Positions 1 to 7,739 of a DNA stretch of 64,000 bases are shown piece after piece. A program made the position numbers and the translations under genes. The first letter of the stretch is position 1; every line of letters begins with the position of its first letter. The notes under the pieces are model-generated. The model was not told the origin of the DNA. It saw nothing but the letters and a program-made list of their open reading frames with translations, and searched no databases. Where the stretch lies: the NCBI GenBank assembly GCA_002483605.1, contig DLIG01000021.1:340047-404046 (forward strand), given 5' to 3'. The stretch is from Sulfurovum sp. UBA7648. GTDB taxonomy: Bacteria; Campylobacterota; Campylobacteria; Campylobacterales; Sulfurovaceae.

Positions 1-1
1 A

Positions 2-1294
2 GAGATAGACGGGCAAAGAGTAGGCATCATAGGATTGGAAATTGCTCAAAAGACATCTGCATCATCCAGGCCGAGCAGTGCGATTAGTTTTTATGATGAG
101 ATATTTAGAGCTCAGCGTTATGCAGAGGAGCTCCGATCAAAAGGGATAGATAAGATAATCTTGCTAAGCCACTTCGGATACGAAAATGACCAGAGGCTTG
201 CGAAAAAAGTAAAAGGGATAGATGTAATAATAGACGGAGATTCACATACATTGCTTGGCGATTTTTCTAGAGTTGGGCTTGGATCATCAGGGCAATATCC
301 GACGATAGTTCGCTCAAATGACGGAAATAAAGTATGTATTGCTCAGGCATGGGAATATTCCAAAGCATTAGGAGAACTTCATGTCTTGTTTGATAACAAA
401 GGAGATGTAGTATCTTGCAATGGAAAAACACACTTGATATCAGGAGAAAATATCTATCTAAAGGATACCGGAGGCAACAAGCAGGCGATCGACAAGAAAG
501 AGCTTTATGTATTGCAGAGCACTTTAAAAAACAGCGGTTCGCTCAAAATCGTCAAAGACGATGAGAAAGTAGCTCAAAAACTCTCATTTTATAAAGATCA
601 AGTCAAAACTAGATCGGCTGAGGTCATAGGGACGATAGGCGAGGATCTGCGACATATAAGGGTGCCCGGCAAAACATATGACGGGATTGACGGCAAAGAA
701 CTGCCGCTTGGCAGTGAGCTGGCTCCAGTGATAGCCGCATCTTTTTATAATGCCAGTCTTAGGGCGGATGCGTGCATACAAAATGCAGGCGGTGTGAGAT
801 CCGACCTTAGTGCCGGAAATATGACCACGGGCAGCGTATATGGGCTTTTGCCGTTTGCAAATACTTTGGTCGAGATAGAGCTTACCGGGGCAGAGGTCAA
901 GCAGACGCTCGAAGATGCACTTATCAATTTTTATGACAATTATGGCTCGGACGGATCTTTCCCGTATGCATATGCGCTTAAGTACGATATAGATATGAGC
1001 AGGCCCAAAAATGACCGTGTTTACAACCTTGAGATCAAAGATCGCAAAAATGGCAAATGGCAGCCCCTGGATATGTCAAAAAAATACGTAATAGTAGTCA
1101 ATAGCTATATATCAGAAGGAAGAGACGGCTATACGACATTGCAAGAAGTACAGCAAAAACGCGGTAAAGGAGTCGATACATATCTGGATTACGCTATGAG
1201 TTTTGCCAAATATGTTCAAAGTATCAATCAGCATGGCAAAAAAGTGATGAGGCTGCCAAAAGAGGAGCATTGTATAAAAAGTTATAAGATGTGA
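2..1294 (+). CDS. 5'-nucleotidase/UshA-type metallophosphatase, 3' part
   Basis: The frame is open to the left edge, so the true start lies outside the window; the TTG at 35 is internal to a conserved metallophosphatase segment (VGIIGLEIAQKT). The product resembles periplasmic UshA/NadN-type enzymes that hydrolyse nucleotides or UDP-sugars. Visible parts are the end of the two-metal phosphatase domain, with GDSHT where many relatives have GHSHT. A C-terminal 5_nucleotid_C domain follows, with QNAGGVRSDL (adenine-pocket region), YGLLPFANTLVEIELTG, and RDGY near the end, which matches the substrate-stacking segment. SoxB belongs to the same superfamily, but I do not favour it because the C-terminal part reads as nucleotidase. 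No neighbour is visible upstream. Confidence 0.85.
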   Translation, partial: EIDGQRVGIIGLEIAQKTSASSRPSSAISFYDEIFRAQRYAEELRSKGIDKIILLSHFGYENDQRLAKKVKGIDVIIDGDSHTLLGDFSRVGLGSSGQYPTIVRSNDGNKVCIAQAWEYSKALGELHVLFDNKGDVVSCNGKTHLISGENIYLKDTGGNKQAIDKKELYVLQSTLKNSGSLKIVKDDEKVAQKLSFYKDQVKTRSAEVIGTIGEDLRHIRVPGKTYDGIDGKELPLGSELAPVIAASFYNASLRADACIQNAGGVRSDLSAGNMTTGSVYGLLPFANTLVEIELTGAEVKQTLEDALINFYDNYGSDGSFPYAYALKYDIDMSRPKNDRVYNLEIKDRKNGKWQPLDMSKKYVIVVNSYISEGRDGYTTLQEVQQKRGKGVDTYLDYAMSFAKYVQSINQHGKKVMRLPKEEHCIKSYKM

Positions 1295-1307
1295 ATTGGA
1301 AATAAGT

Positions 1308-1313
1308 TATAAT
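1308..1313 (+). promoter_or_regulatory. -10 hexamer TATAAT immediately before ychJ
   Basis: A perfect TATAAT sits only five bases before the ATG at 1319. If it is used, the first transcribed base would fall on or next to the start codon, giving a leaderless mRNA, and no Shine-Dalgarno sequence is present there. It could also be chance in AT-rich DNA. Confidence 0.35.
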
Positions 1314-1318
1314 TTCGC

Positions 1319-1717
1319 ATGAAAATATCAGTAAATTCTCCATGCCCATGCCATAGCGGAAAGAAATACAAAAAATGCTGCCAGCCATTTCACAAAGGCG
1401 CAAAAGCGGCCAATGCACAGTTTTTGATGAGGTCTAGATACGCTGCATTCGCCTTAGGCGTAAGCGATTATATTATTGCGACTACACACCCTGATAATAC
1501 CGACTATACAGATGACATATCTTCATGGAAAGACAGCATACTTCAATTTTGCAACAATACAAATTTCGAAGGGCTTAAAATTTTGGAATTTATAGACGGC
1601 GAAAATGAGGCTTTTGTCAAGTTTGACGCACTCTTAAGCGGTACGCATTTCATAGAAAAAAGCCGGTTTTTAAAAGTAGATGGCAGATGGTTTTATGAGA
1701 GCGGAGTGTTTGAGTAG
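1319..1717 (+). CDS. ychJ: YchJ-family (UPF0225) SEC-C motif protein
   Basis: A small protein of 132 residues, the usual size for YchJ. The N-terminus has the SEC-C zinc motif CPCHSGKKYKKCC at residues 8-20, followed by the NTF2-like YchJ core (QFLMRSRYAAFALGVSDYII). The SEC-C motif is known to bind zinc and is shared with the SecA C-terminus. The function of YchJ itself is not established. The gene follows the nucleotidase by 24 bases on the same strand and has no obvious ribosome-binding site. Translation from this ATG keeps the zinc motif at the usual position. Confidence 0.88.
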   Translation: MKISVNSPCPCHSGKKYKKCCQPFHKGAKAANAQFLMRSRYAAFALGVSDYIIATTHPDNTDYTDDISSWKDSILQFCNNTNFEGLKILEFIDGENEAFVKFDALLSGTHFIEKSRFLKVDGRWFYESGVFE

Positions 1718-1738
1718 GAATTGTGCAGTGGTATTTCT

Positions 1739-1810
1739 GTCATTCTGAATTTATTTCAGAATCTAGATAATTATCAAGCAAAACAGATACTGAAACAAGT
1801 TCAGCATGAC
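1739..1810. repeat. Long imperfect intergenic inverted repeat
   Basis: Two 26-base arms at 1739-1764 and 1785-1810 are inverted copies differing at four positions, separated by 20 bases. Each arm starts GTCAT and carries CTGAA...TTCAG. This form of dispersed intergenic palindrome (GTCATxCTGAAC...) is seen in many bacterial genomes. It lies between the convergent ychJ and DUF167 genes, so it could act as a bidirectional transcription end. Confidence 0.75.
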
Positions 1811-1825
1811 AAGTCAGAAAATTTA

Positions 1826-2158
1826 CTACGATAATTTGCTTATCTCTCTTTGTATAACACCCGGCAATCTTTTTGGCTGTTTTATCCTGAGCTGTTTGTT
1901 GACATTATATCTGCCAAAAACCACTTCTATATCGTTTGCTGAGATATCAAACTCTTTTGCGAGGTATCTAACCATATGATCAGTAGCTTTGCCTCTGACA
2001 GGTTTTTCGGTTACACTTATTTGGAGCTGATTTCCCTTTGGTTTGCCTATATGGTCTCTTTTGGCTGCCGGGGTTCCTAAAACATTCAAAACAAGAATAT
2101 CACCGTCCATACAGCAAAAAGAATTCATGCTAAGTGCTCGTTTTTCACTCAATTGCAT
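1826..2158 (-). CDS. DUF167 / UPF0235 (YggU-like) protein
   Basis: 110 residues that match the YggU fold through the order GDILVLNVLGTPAAKRD, VTEKPVRGKATDHMVRYLAKEF and IEVVFGRYNVNKQLRI. The conserved central KPVxGKAxxxxxxxLA signature is present. The biochemical role of this family is unknown. The ATG at 2158 overlaps the end of the upstream DUF455 gene by ten bases, which suggests translational coupling. A start at the internal methionine of MNSFCC is equally possible and closer to the family's usual length. Confidence 0.8.
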   Translation of the reverse strand: MQLSEKRALSMNSFCCMDGDILVLNVLGTPAAKRDHIGKPKGNQLQISVTEKPVRGKATDHMVRYLAKEFDISANDIEVVFGRYNVNKQLRIKQPKRLPGVIQREISKLS

Positions 2159-2964
2159 TCTTTTGCGCCAAGCTGTTTTATTTCACTGCAAGTAAAACCA
2201 GCCAATTTTCTTGCCTTTACATTTATATGAGGGCGATGTTTGTTTGTCAGTTCATATTTGTTTAGTATGTCAAAATACACTCGTTCATCTATACTATTTT
2301 GTAAACAAAGATATTTAAACCACTTATCCCCTTTGCTAACATGCGTTACCTCTTCGTCCAATATGACATAAAGTGCGTCTATGATCCTTTTTACTATAGG
2401 ATCTTTGCGTTTGTTATCCAGTTTTTTGATGATCTGAGGATTGACATCAAGCCCGGCTGCTTCATAATACCTTGGAACTACTGCCATTCGTTCAAGTGCT
2501 GAGTTATCGGTTTGTCTAGAGATATCAAAGTATCCTTGATGTACATCAAAATCACCGTATTTATAGCCTAGATCTTCCAATACGGAGTTTAGCATCTTGA
2601 AATGCAGTATTTCATCCATGGCTACTTCAAGCCAATCTATCTTAAATTCTTGAGGCATCTCATGAAATCTATAAACCGCATCAAGAGCCAGATCAATAGC
2701 GCTGTATTCTATATGAGTTATCGCATGCACCAATCTTGCCAATCCCTCATTGGTATCCAAATGGTTTCTTTTTGGCAGCTCTTTTGGGTCAACGATATTG
2801 CAAATATCATAATATGATGGTTTGTTAAATACAATAGGCAAAAAATCGGATGGAGTTTGGATATTGTTTTTGGTACAATACGAAAAACATTTATTGACCA
2901 AATCCTCTTTTATCTTTATGTCGTCAGTTATGAGTGCATCGTGCAATGTTTCAAAAAAATTCAT
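2149..2964 (-). CDS. DUF455 ferritin-like protein
   Basis: 271 residues. The central helical segments carry carboxylate/histidine pairs typical of ferritin-like di-iron proteins: ITHIEYSAIDLALD (about 95-108), WLEVAMDEILHF (about 123-134) and LDEEVTHVSKGDKWF (about 209-223). This spacing identifies DUF455, a ferritin-like family of unsettled function related in fold to MiaE and rubrerythrin. The start ATG at 2964 lies 16 bases from the divergent MBL-fold gene. The downstream DUF167 gene overlaps its end, so the two are probably one transcript. Confidence 0.8.
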   Translation of the reverse strand: MNFFETLHDALITDDIKIKEDLVNKCFSYCTKNNIQTPSDFLPIVFNKPSYYDICNIVDPKELPKRNHLDTNEGLARLVHAITHIEYSAIDLALDAVYRFHEMPQEFKIDWLEVAMDEILHFKMLNSVLEDLGYKYGDFDVHQGYFDISRQTDNSALERMAVVPRYYEAAGLDVNPQIIKKLDNKRKDPIVKRIIDALYVILDEEVTHVSKGDKWFKYLCLQNSIDERVYFDILNKYELTNKHRPHINVKARKLAGFTCSEIKQLGAKECN

Positions 2965-2980
2965 AGGAGAATTATATTAT

Positions 2981-3586
2981 ATGGAAGTTAAAGTTCAGCC
3001 AATGGGGCCATATCAAACAAATTGTTATATAGCAACAATTGATAATAAGGATTTTATTATTGATCCTGGTGTTGGGGCAACATCTTGGGTTCTTAAAAAT
3101 GTCAAAAATCCTGTTGCTATAATTAATACACACGGACACTTTGATCATGTGTGGAGCAATCAAGCTATAAAAGAAGCATTAAATATTCCTATTTATGTTC
3201 CTAGAAAAGATGCTTTTATGCTGCAAAATGATCCGTTTGGACAAGGAACTCCATCAAGTATTCCAGATGTTCAGGTTAAAGAAGATGAGGTGGTAGATAT
3301 AGAAGGGGTTAAAGTAAAATTTCATCATTTTCCTGGCCATACACCCGGATGCAGTGTCGTTGAGGTGGGCAATGTATGGTTTAGCGGAGATTTTTTATTT
3401 GAAGGGTCGATCGGCAGATGGGATTTTCCGTATAGCAATGGTCAAGAGATGACAAAAAGTCTAAAAAAAGTCCTGGCGATGAATGGAAACTTCAAGATAT
3501 ATCCGGGGCACGGAGGAAGTACCTCTCTGGCAAGAGAGCTGAAATATGTACCTTATTGGATAGAGCAAGTGAGAACCGTTAAATAA
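2981..3586 (+). CDS. MBL-fold metallo-hydrolase (glyoxalase II-like)
   Basis: I start this at ATG 2981, preceded by AGGAGA at 2965-2970; a longer in-frame extension to 2822 runs into the divergent DUF455 gene and is not credible. The 201-residue product has the metallo-beta-lactamase motif THGHFDHVW, a second metal histidine in FPGHTPGCSV, GDFLFEGSIGRWDF, and the final YPGHGG. These are the two-metal ligands of hydroxyacylglutathione-hydrolase-like enzymes. The protein is cytoplasmic with no signal peptide. The natural thioester substrate cannot be told from sequence. Confidence 0.88.
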   Translation: MEVKVQPMGPYQTNCYIATIDNKDFIIDPGVGATSWVLKNVKNPVAIINTHGHFDHVWSNQAIKEALNIPIYVPRKDAFMLQNDPFGQGTPSSIPDVQVKEDEVVDIEGVKVKFHHFPGHTPGCSVVEVGNVWFSGDFLFEGSIGRWDFPYSNGQEMTKSLKKVLAMNGNFKIYPGHGGSTSLARELKYVPYWIEQVRTVK

Positions 3587-3606
3587 AGGCAAACTGCTTT
3601 GCCTTT
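3585..3606 (+). terminator. Hairpin at the end of the MBL-fold gene
   Basis: A perfect nine-base stem (AAAGGCAAA/TTTGCCTTT) with a CTGC loop begins inside the stop codon. The downstream run is not strongly T-rich, so termination is likely but not certain. Confidence 0.5.
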
Positions 3607-3681
3607 ATAAGTTCGAAACCGGAGGAGATGTCTCGAAGAGACCGCCGAAGGCTGGGAGAAGTTTTTAGTTTTTAGTTTCTT

Positions 3682-3785
3682 GGATCAAGTCTGGAATGAC
3701 AGACTCTCGTCATACCGAACTTGATTCGGTATCCATGGATTCCAGCTCACAGCACGGAACGACACCCTTCGACAGGCTTAGGGTG
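3682..3785. repeat. Cluster of three intergenic palindromic elements
   Basis: Between the MBL-fold gene and amt there are nested palindromes. An outer pair is CTGGAAT at 3691-3697 with ATTCCAG at 3739-3745. An inner perfect eight-base stem is ATACCGAA (3712-3719) with TTCGGTAT (3725-3732). Separately, CACCCT (3763-3768) pairs with AGGGTG (3780-3785) around a TTCGACAGGCTT loop. The middle element shares GTCAT...GAACTTG with the repeat at 1739-1810. These are dispersed, REP-like elements with no gene content. Nothing else is visible in 3607-3829. Confidence 0.65.
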
Positions 3786-3829
3786 AACGGAAAATTAGAT
3801 CCTAAAATTAATTTAGCATAACAAGTGCG

Positions 3830-5002
3830 TTAAATTGTTCTTCTAAACTCAGGATAAGACTCAATACCGCATTCGCTTGCATCTAATCCTTCAAGCTGGG
3901 CATCGTCTGATGCTCTAAAGGCCATTATTTTATTGATAGCATAAATTATGGCATAAGAGACGGCAAATACAGATATTCCAATTATTGCTATGCCTTTGAT
4001 CTGGCCCATGAGTGTGATCGTCTCATTGCCGGCAAACAATCCGACAGCAAATGTCCCCCATATGCCGTTTATCAAGTGAACAGACAAAGCCCCCACCGGA
4101 TCATCTATACGAACTTTATCAAACAGAGGAACGGCGATCACCACCAGTATTCCTCCAATTCCTCCAATGATAAGTGAATTTAAAGTATCATACAGGTCTG
4201 CACCGGCAGTGATGGCTACAAGTCCTCCTAATGCACCATTTAGTATCATGGTAATATCAAAGAGTTTGTATCTAAGGTATATAAAGATGCCGGCAGTAAG
4301 TGCTCCGGCAAGTCCTGCTGTGTTTGTATTAAAAATTGTAAGTGCTACCGTATCGGCTGCTTCCTTGGAAGCAATATTTCCCACTGATCCGCCGTTAAAA
4401 CCAAACCAGCCTATCCAAAGCAATAATGCTCCAAGTGTAACAAGAGGTATATTGGAAGCAGGTATTACTTTTATCTGGTCATTTACATATCTGCCTTTTC
4501 TTGAACCAATAATCAAGATAGCAGCAAGAAGTGCCCAGCCGCCGGTTGAGTGTATCACGGTTGAGCCAGCAAGGTCATGCATATTTAGATCAAGAACAGT
4601 GTCTTTTAAGATATCGCCGCCCCAAGAAATATTTACGACAAAAGGATAGATCAATGCACCCATAATAACAGTAAATAAGGTCAGTGGAAATATTTTGGCT
4701 CTTTCGCCGACACCTCCGCTCATAATATTGATAGCTTTTCCTACAAAAGCCATCTGAAACATTATAAATGCCAAGGGATTCATAGTACTAATTTGAATAT
4801 CGCCAAAAGCAATTTGAAAACCGATCAATATAAATGAAATAGAAGCAACCACATATATCATAATATTGACTGTAAGTACGCTGGTAACATTTTTTGTTCT
4901 CACAATTCCGGCTTCAAGCATGGCAAAACCGGGCACCATGAATATGATCAAAGTCATTGCAAATAGTGTAAAAAGCGTATTGATAATATAAGCATCAGCC
5001 AT
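3830..5002 (-). CDS. amt: Ammonium transporter
   Basis: 390 residues with about eleven hydrophobic segments, the Amt/MEP/Rh architecture of a trimeric inner-membrane ammonium channel. Visible signatures include VPGFAMLEAGIVRTKN in the first helices, DLAGSTVIHSTGGWALLAA with the first pore histidine, GWFGFNGGS, and VHLINGIWGTFAVGLF with the second pore histidine. The C-terminal tail GLDASECGIESYPEF is the cytoplasmic part that contacts GlnK in relatives. No glnK/glnB gene lies beside it here, unlike many genomes. A TATAAT is present on this strand at 5041-5036, 33 bases before the start. Confidence 0.93.
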   Translation of the reverse strand: MADAYIINTLFTLFAMTLIIFMVPGFAMLEAGIVRTKNVTSVLTVNIMIYVVASISFILIGFQIAFGDIQISTMNPLAFIMFQMAFVGKAINIMSGGVGERAKIFPLTLFTVIMGALIYPFVVNISWGGDILKDTVLDLNMHDLAGSTVIHSTGGWALLAAILIIGSRKGRYVNDQIKVIPASNIPLVTLGALLLWIGWFGFNGGSVGNIASKEAADTVALTIFNTNTAGLAGALTAGIFIYLRYKLFDITMILNGALGGLVAITAGADLYDTLNSLIIGGIGGILVVIAVPLFDKVRIDDPVGALSVHLINGIWGTFAVGLFAGNETITLMGQIKGIAIIGISVFAVSYAIIYAINKIMAFRASDDAQLEGLDASECGIESYPEFRRTI

Positions 5003-5035
5003 TAAATTGCCTTTTTTGCATAAAAATATGGCTAA

Positions 5036-5041
5036 ATTATA
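5036..5041 (-). promoter_or_regulatory. -10 hexamer for amt
   Basis: Read on the minus strand this is TATAAT, 33 bases before the amt ATG. No convincing -35 hexamer at normal spacing was found, which fits Campylobacterota vegetative promoters. Confidence 0.4.
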
Positions 5042-5101
5042 TCATTTTAATGGGACAATAAAATGCAGCTATTGCTTATTTTTTAGACAGTACTTTATTA
5101 T

Positions 5102-5761
5102 TTAGTATGCAAATTTATAGCCGCGACGACGAACGGTATGTATAACTTGAAACCCTAATATATTTTTAAGGCGTTTACGAATTTGATTTATAGCTACTTC
5201 AACTGTGTTGTCACTGACATATTCAGGCTCTTCCCAGAGAGCATTGATGATCTCGTCTTTGGAAAAAACTCTCTGTTTACGCAAGGCAAGATAAGCTAAG
5301 ATATCAAATGTCTTGCCGTTAAGTGAGACATTTTTTTGATTGTATTCTATTTTTTTGTTTGCGATGTCTATGACTAATTGGCCTATATTGATAGTGGTGC
5401 CAAAAAGATGGCGCATATTAGCCAACACTCTAGCTGCGATCAGATCAGGATGCTCACAGTGATGACATATAACATCATCAGCCCCTAGATTGAAAAAAAC
5501 ACCTTGTGTTTTTGGATTTGTGGCTAGTACTATGATCTTAGTTTCATTCTTTTTGCGTTTGACTTCGTTTATATATCTTTCAAGTGAAAATTTAACGCCT
5601 TCGTCAACTACGATAACTAATTCGTAGTGTCTAAAATCTGTAAAATTAGTAGCATCATACAAATCTTTTGCACTATCAACTATACAAATAAAATATTTGC
5701 TTAGTTCTGATTCAAGTTTTTTGACATATTCATCATTAAAACCTATGGTTAGTATTCTCAT
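5102..5761 (-). CDS. Orphan OmpR-family response regulator, HsrA/CosR-like
   Basis: 219 residues: an N-terminal receiver-like domain (1-120) and a C-terminal winged helix (about 125-219) with NTVEVAINQIRKRLKN and HTVRRRGYKFAY, very close to what I recall of H. pylori HP1043 (HsrA) and Campylobacter CosR. The receiver is degenerate. The usual acidic pair after strand 1 is replaced (MRILTIGFND). The phospho-acceptor position in HYELVIVVDEG is Val, with Asp one place later, the same arrangement as HP1043. The switch lysine is replaced in DDVICHH. No histidine kinase is adjacent. In relatives this regulator is essential and acts without phosphorylation. Confidence 0.85.
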   Translation of the reverse strand: MRILTIGFNDEYVKKLESELSKYFICIVDSAKDLYDATNFTDFRHYELVIVVDEGVKFSLERYINEVKRKKNETKIIVLATNPKTQGVFFNLGADDVICHHCEHPDLIAARVLANMRHLFGTTINIGQLVIDIANKKIEYNQKNVSLNGKTFDILAYLALRKQRVFSKDEIINALWEEPEYVSDNTVEVAINQIRKRLKNILGFQVIHTVRRRGYKFAY

Positions 5762-5919
5762 ATACTCTTATAACCTTGTAAATTATCAAAAAGCGTATCA
5801 TAGTAATAAAATATTATGATATAAATTTTGCTTAATTAATTTTGATAGAGTTATACCAAAAAACACCTTATTTAAAAATAAAAGTTAATTTTTAGATTTT
5901 TTTGCTATTTTATTAAGAA

Positions 5920-6822
5920 TTAATTTTTTACAGCCTTTATGTAGACTCTTTTTGGAGCTGGATAGCCTTCTACTGTAAGATTTGGATTTTGGGGATCTAA
6001 GAAGTCTTCCAGACTTTGAGAATCGATCCAATCTGTTTTTCTCTGCTCAGTCTTATCGGTAGTTTTAACGGTTAAAACTTCAACATCTTTAAAACCTGCT
6101 CTATGACACCAGTTTTTTAGAGCATTTATCGTAGGTATAAAATAGATATTAGGAATTTTGGAATACCGTTCAAAGGGGGTAAGGGCTACATCTTCTTCGC
6201 CATCTATCATAAAAGTATCCAAAAAGAGTTCACCGCCGTTTTCTAATCCTTTGTAGAGAGATTTGAGCGTAGCTATAGGGTCTGAACGGTGATACAATAC
6301 TCCTAGACAAAACAATACATCGAATTTATGCTCATACATCCCCAAATGCTCGACGCCTAAAAGCTCATAGGCTATATCGCTTTTGATAAAGTGATTGATA
6401 AAAGAAAATTGAGTATAAAAAAGAGCAGATGGATCAAAACCTACAAGTTTTTTTGGTTTATGTTTTAACATCCTAAAAAGATAATAACCGTTATTGCAGC
6501 CTATGTCTCCTACTGTTTTGCCTTCTAAGCTAAAGTAAGGCTCTAAGAGGTTGTATTTTATAAAGCTTTGCCACTCTGTATCGATGAACAAAGAGTTTAT
6601 TTGAAACGGCCCTTTCCTCCACGGTTTCATGGCGCGTGCCAGCGTATCTATTTGATCTTGCCCGTCTTGTTCTAGAGGTTCTGTTTGAATCGTAATGATA
6701 TCATCCAAGCTTACAGTTGTTTCATAATTTGGGAGTTTATTGATCTCTTGCCAAAGAGGGGCTATGTCTTTGAAGTTTAGCCATTTTAGCCTCTCTTGTC
6801 GTATGGAGTTAATGTCTGTCAT
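5920..6822 (-). CDS. cmoB: tRNA U34 carboxymethyltransferase CmoB
   Basis: CmoB transfers the carboxymethyl group of carboxy-SAM to 5-hydroxyuridine at the tRNA wobble position, giving cmo5U. The 300-residue length fits the family. Signatures include the RNA-binding MKPWRKGPFQINSLFIDTEW (about 85-104), the Rossmann motif VGDIGCNNGYYLFRM, GFDPSALFYTQF, and LGVLYHRSDPIATLK. The partner CmoA is not in the window. The gene's stop lies beside the orphan regulator's leader, and its start follows the cyclophilin stop directly on the same strand, so they are probably co-transcribed. Confidence 0.93.
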   Translation of the reverse strand: MTDINSIRQERLKWLNFKDIAPLWQEINKLPNYETTVSLDDIITIQTEPLEQDGQDQIDTLARAMKPWRKGPFQINSLFIDTEWQSFIKYNLLEPYFSLEGKTVGDIGCNNGYYLFRMLKHKPKKLVGFDPSALFYTQFSFINHFIKSDIAYELLGVEHLGMYEHKFDVLFCLGVLYHRSDPIATLKSLYKGLENGGELFLDTFMIDGEEDVALTPFERYSKIPNIYFIPTINALKNWCHRAGFKDVEVLTVKTTDKTEQRKTDWIDSQSLEDFLDPQNPNLTVEGYPAPKRVYIKAVKN

Positions 6823-7374
6823 TTATTTTACAAAAGCTTTTTTTATTATTTGTTTGGTGTAAGGTCGATCTTCAGGAGATGTTTTCGCATTCTCGATTTT
6901 TTTGACCGCTTCTTTTCCTTTTATAACTTCACCGAAGATGGTGTATCCTCCATTTAAAAATGGAGTGGCAGCAGTGGTGATAAAAAATTGACTTCCATTC
7001 GTATTTGGGCCTGCATTTGCCATAGCGAGCAAAAATGGCTTATCAAATGTCAAGTTGGGAGCATACTCGTTTTTGAAATCTTTTTTCCAGATCGACTCTC
7101 CGCCCATTCCTGTTCCGGTAGGGTCACCACCTTGTATCATAAATCCTTTTATAACCCTGTGAAATATAATACCGTTGTAGTATCCGTTTTTAGCATGTGT
7201 CATAAAATTTTTAACAGCCAAAGGCGCAGCCTTGGTAAAAAGTCTAAGCTCAATATCTCCGGCACTTGTTTGTAACACTACTATCGGATCTTTTGGCACA
7301 GCCGTAACTTCTTTGGCATTTACGCTATTCAAGCCAAAGATAGCCAATAGAGCAGCTATAATTATTTTTTTCAT
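6823..7374 (-). CDS. Periplasmic peptidyl-prolyl isomerase, cyclophilin type
   Basis: I choose the ATG at 7374, which overlaps the upstream stop codon as ATGA and is preceded by GAGGAAG; a start at 7389 would add five residues. The 183-residue product begins with a Sec signal peptide (MKKIIIAALLAIFGLNSVNA). The cyclophilin core follows: VVLQTSAGDIELRLF, FHRVIKGFMIQGGDP with the catalytic arginine, NTNGSQFFIT, and YTIFGEVIKG. It should catalyse proline isomerisation in folding exported proteins. It is coupled to the small Cys-containing protein upstream and abuts cmoB downstream. Confidence 0.9.
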   Translation of the reverse strand: MKKIIIAALLAIFGLNSVNAKEVTAVPKDPIVVLQTSAGDIELRLFTKAAPLAVKNFMTHAKNGYYNGIIFHRVIKGFMIQGGDPTGTGMGGESIWKKDFKNEYAPNLTFDKPFLLAMANAGPNTNGSQFFITTAATPFLNGGYTIFGEVIKGKEAVKKIENAKTSPEDRPYTKQIIKKAFVK

Positions 7375-7664
7375 ACGTCTTCCTCGCATTTGTCAATTTG
7401 TAGTTCGTGCAGTACTTTAGTAAAAAACACACCGCAATTTCTGCAATCTTCTTCGGTGCATTCTATTGAGACTGATTGTATTTTTGGATCATGCTCCGCA
7501 ACTCTATCTATGACCATCGGGTTGAGGCCTGTCTCTTTTTTGACTGTTTCTATAGCATGAAAAATTTCTTCCTTTAAAGATTGATTGCCGTCAAAAGAGA
7601 GGCTAAGTCTTTCGTATTTCTCTTCCATCCTTACATGTGCTTTGATTTTGTTACATTTATCCAT
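7371..7664 (-). CDS. Conserved small cysteine-containing protein, function unknown
   Basis: 97 residues, no signal peptide and no transmembrane segment. Five cysteines are present (about residues 4, 69, 74, 77 and 93), three of them in a C-x4-C-x2-C cluster (CTEEDCRNC) that could bind a metal or Fe-S cluster. The middle part is amphipathic helix (SLKEEIFHAIETVKKET). I do not recognise a family. The end overlaps the cyclophilin start by four bases, which is strong evidence that the frame is real and translated with it. Confidence 0.65.
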   Translation of the reverse strand: MDKCNKIKAHVRMEEKYERLSLSFDGNQSLKEEIFHAIETVKKETGLNPMVIDRVAEHDPKIQSVSIECTEEDCRNCGVFFTKVLHELQIDKCEEDV

Positions 7665-7739
7665 TTTCGTGCCTTTGATCTATGTTTGCCTTTATTTCAG
7701 AAAAATATTGTATCTAATTTAGTATTTATTTTTTGTATA

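Noticed and set aside
2..1294. SoxB assignment for the first gene
   Set aside because: C-terminal domain has nucleotidase features and no Sox genes are adjacent.
2822..2980. Upstream extension of the MBL-fold gene
   Set aside because: Runs into the divergent DUF455 gene; family alignment and AGGAGA favour ATG 2981.
3763..3785. Insertion sequence end
   Set aside because: Only a short common intergenic palindrome; no transposase or target-site duplication nearby.
4167..4649. 160-codon plus-strand frame opposite amt
   Set aside because: Antisense to conserved Amt helices; no independent evidence.
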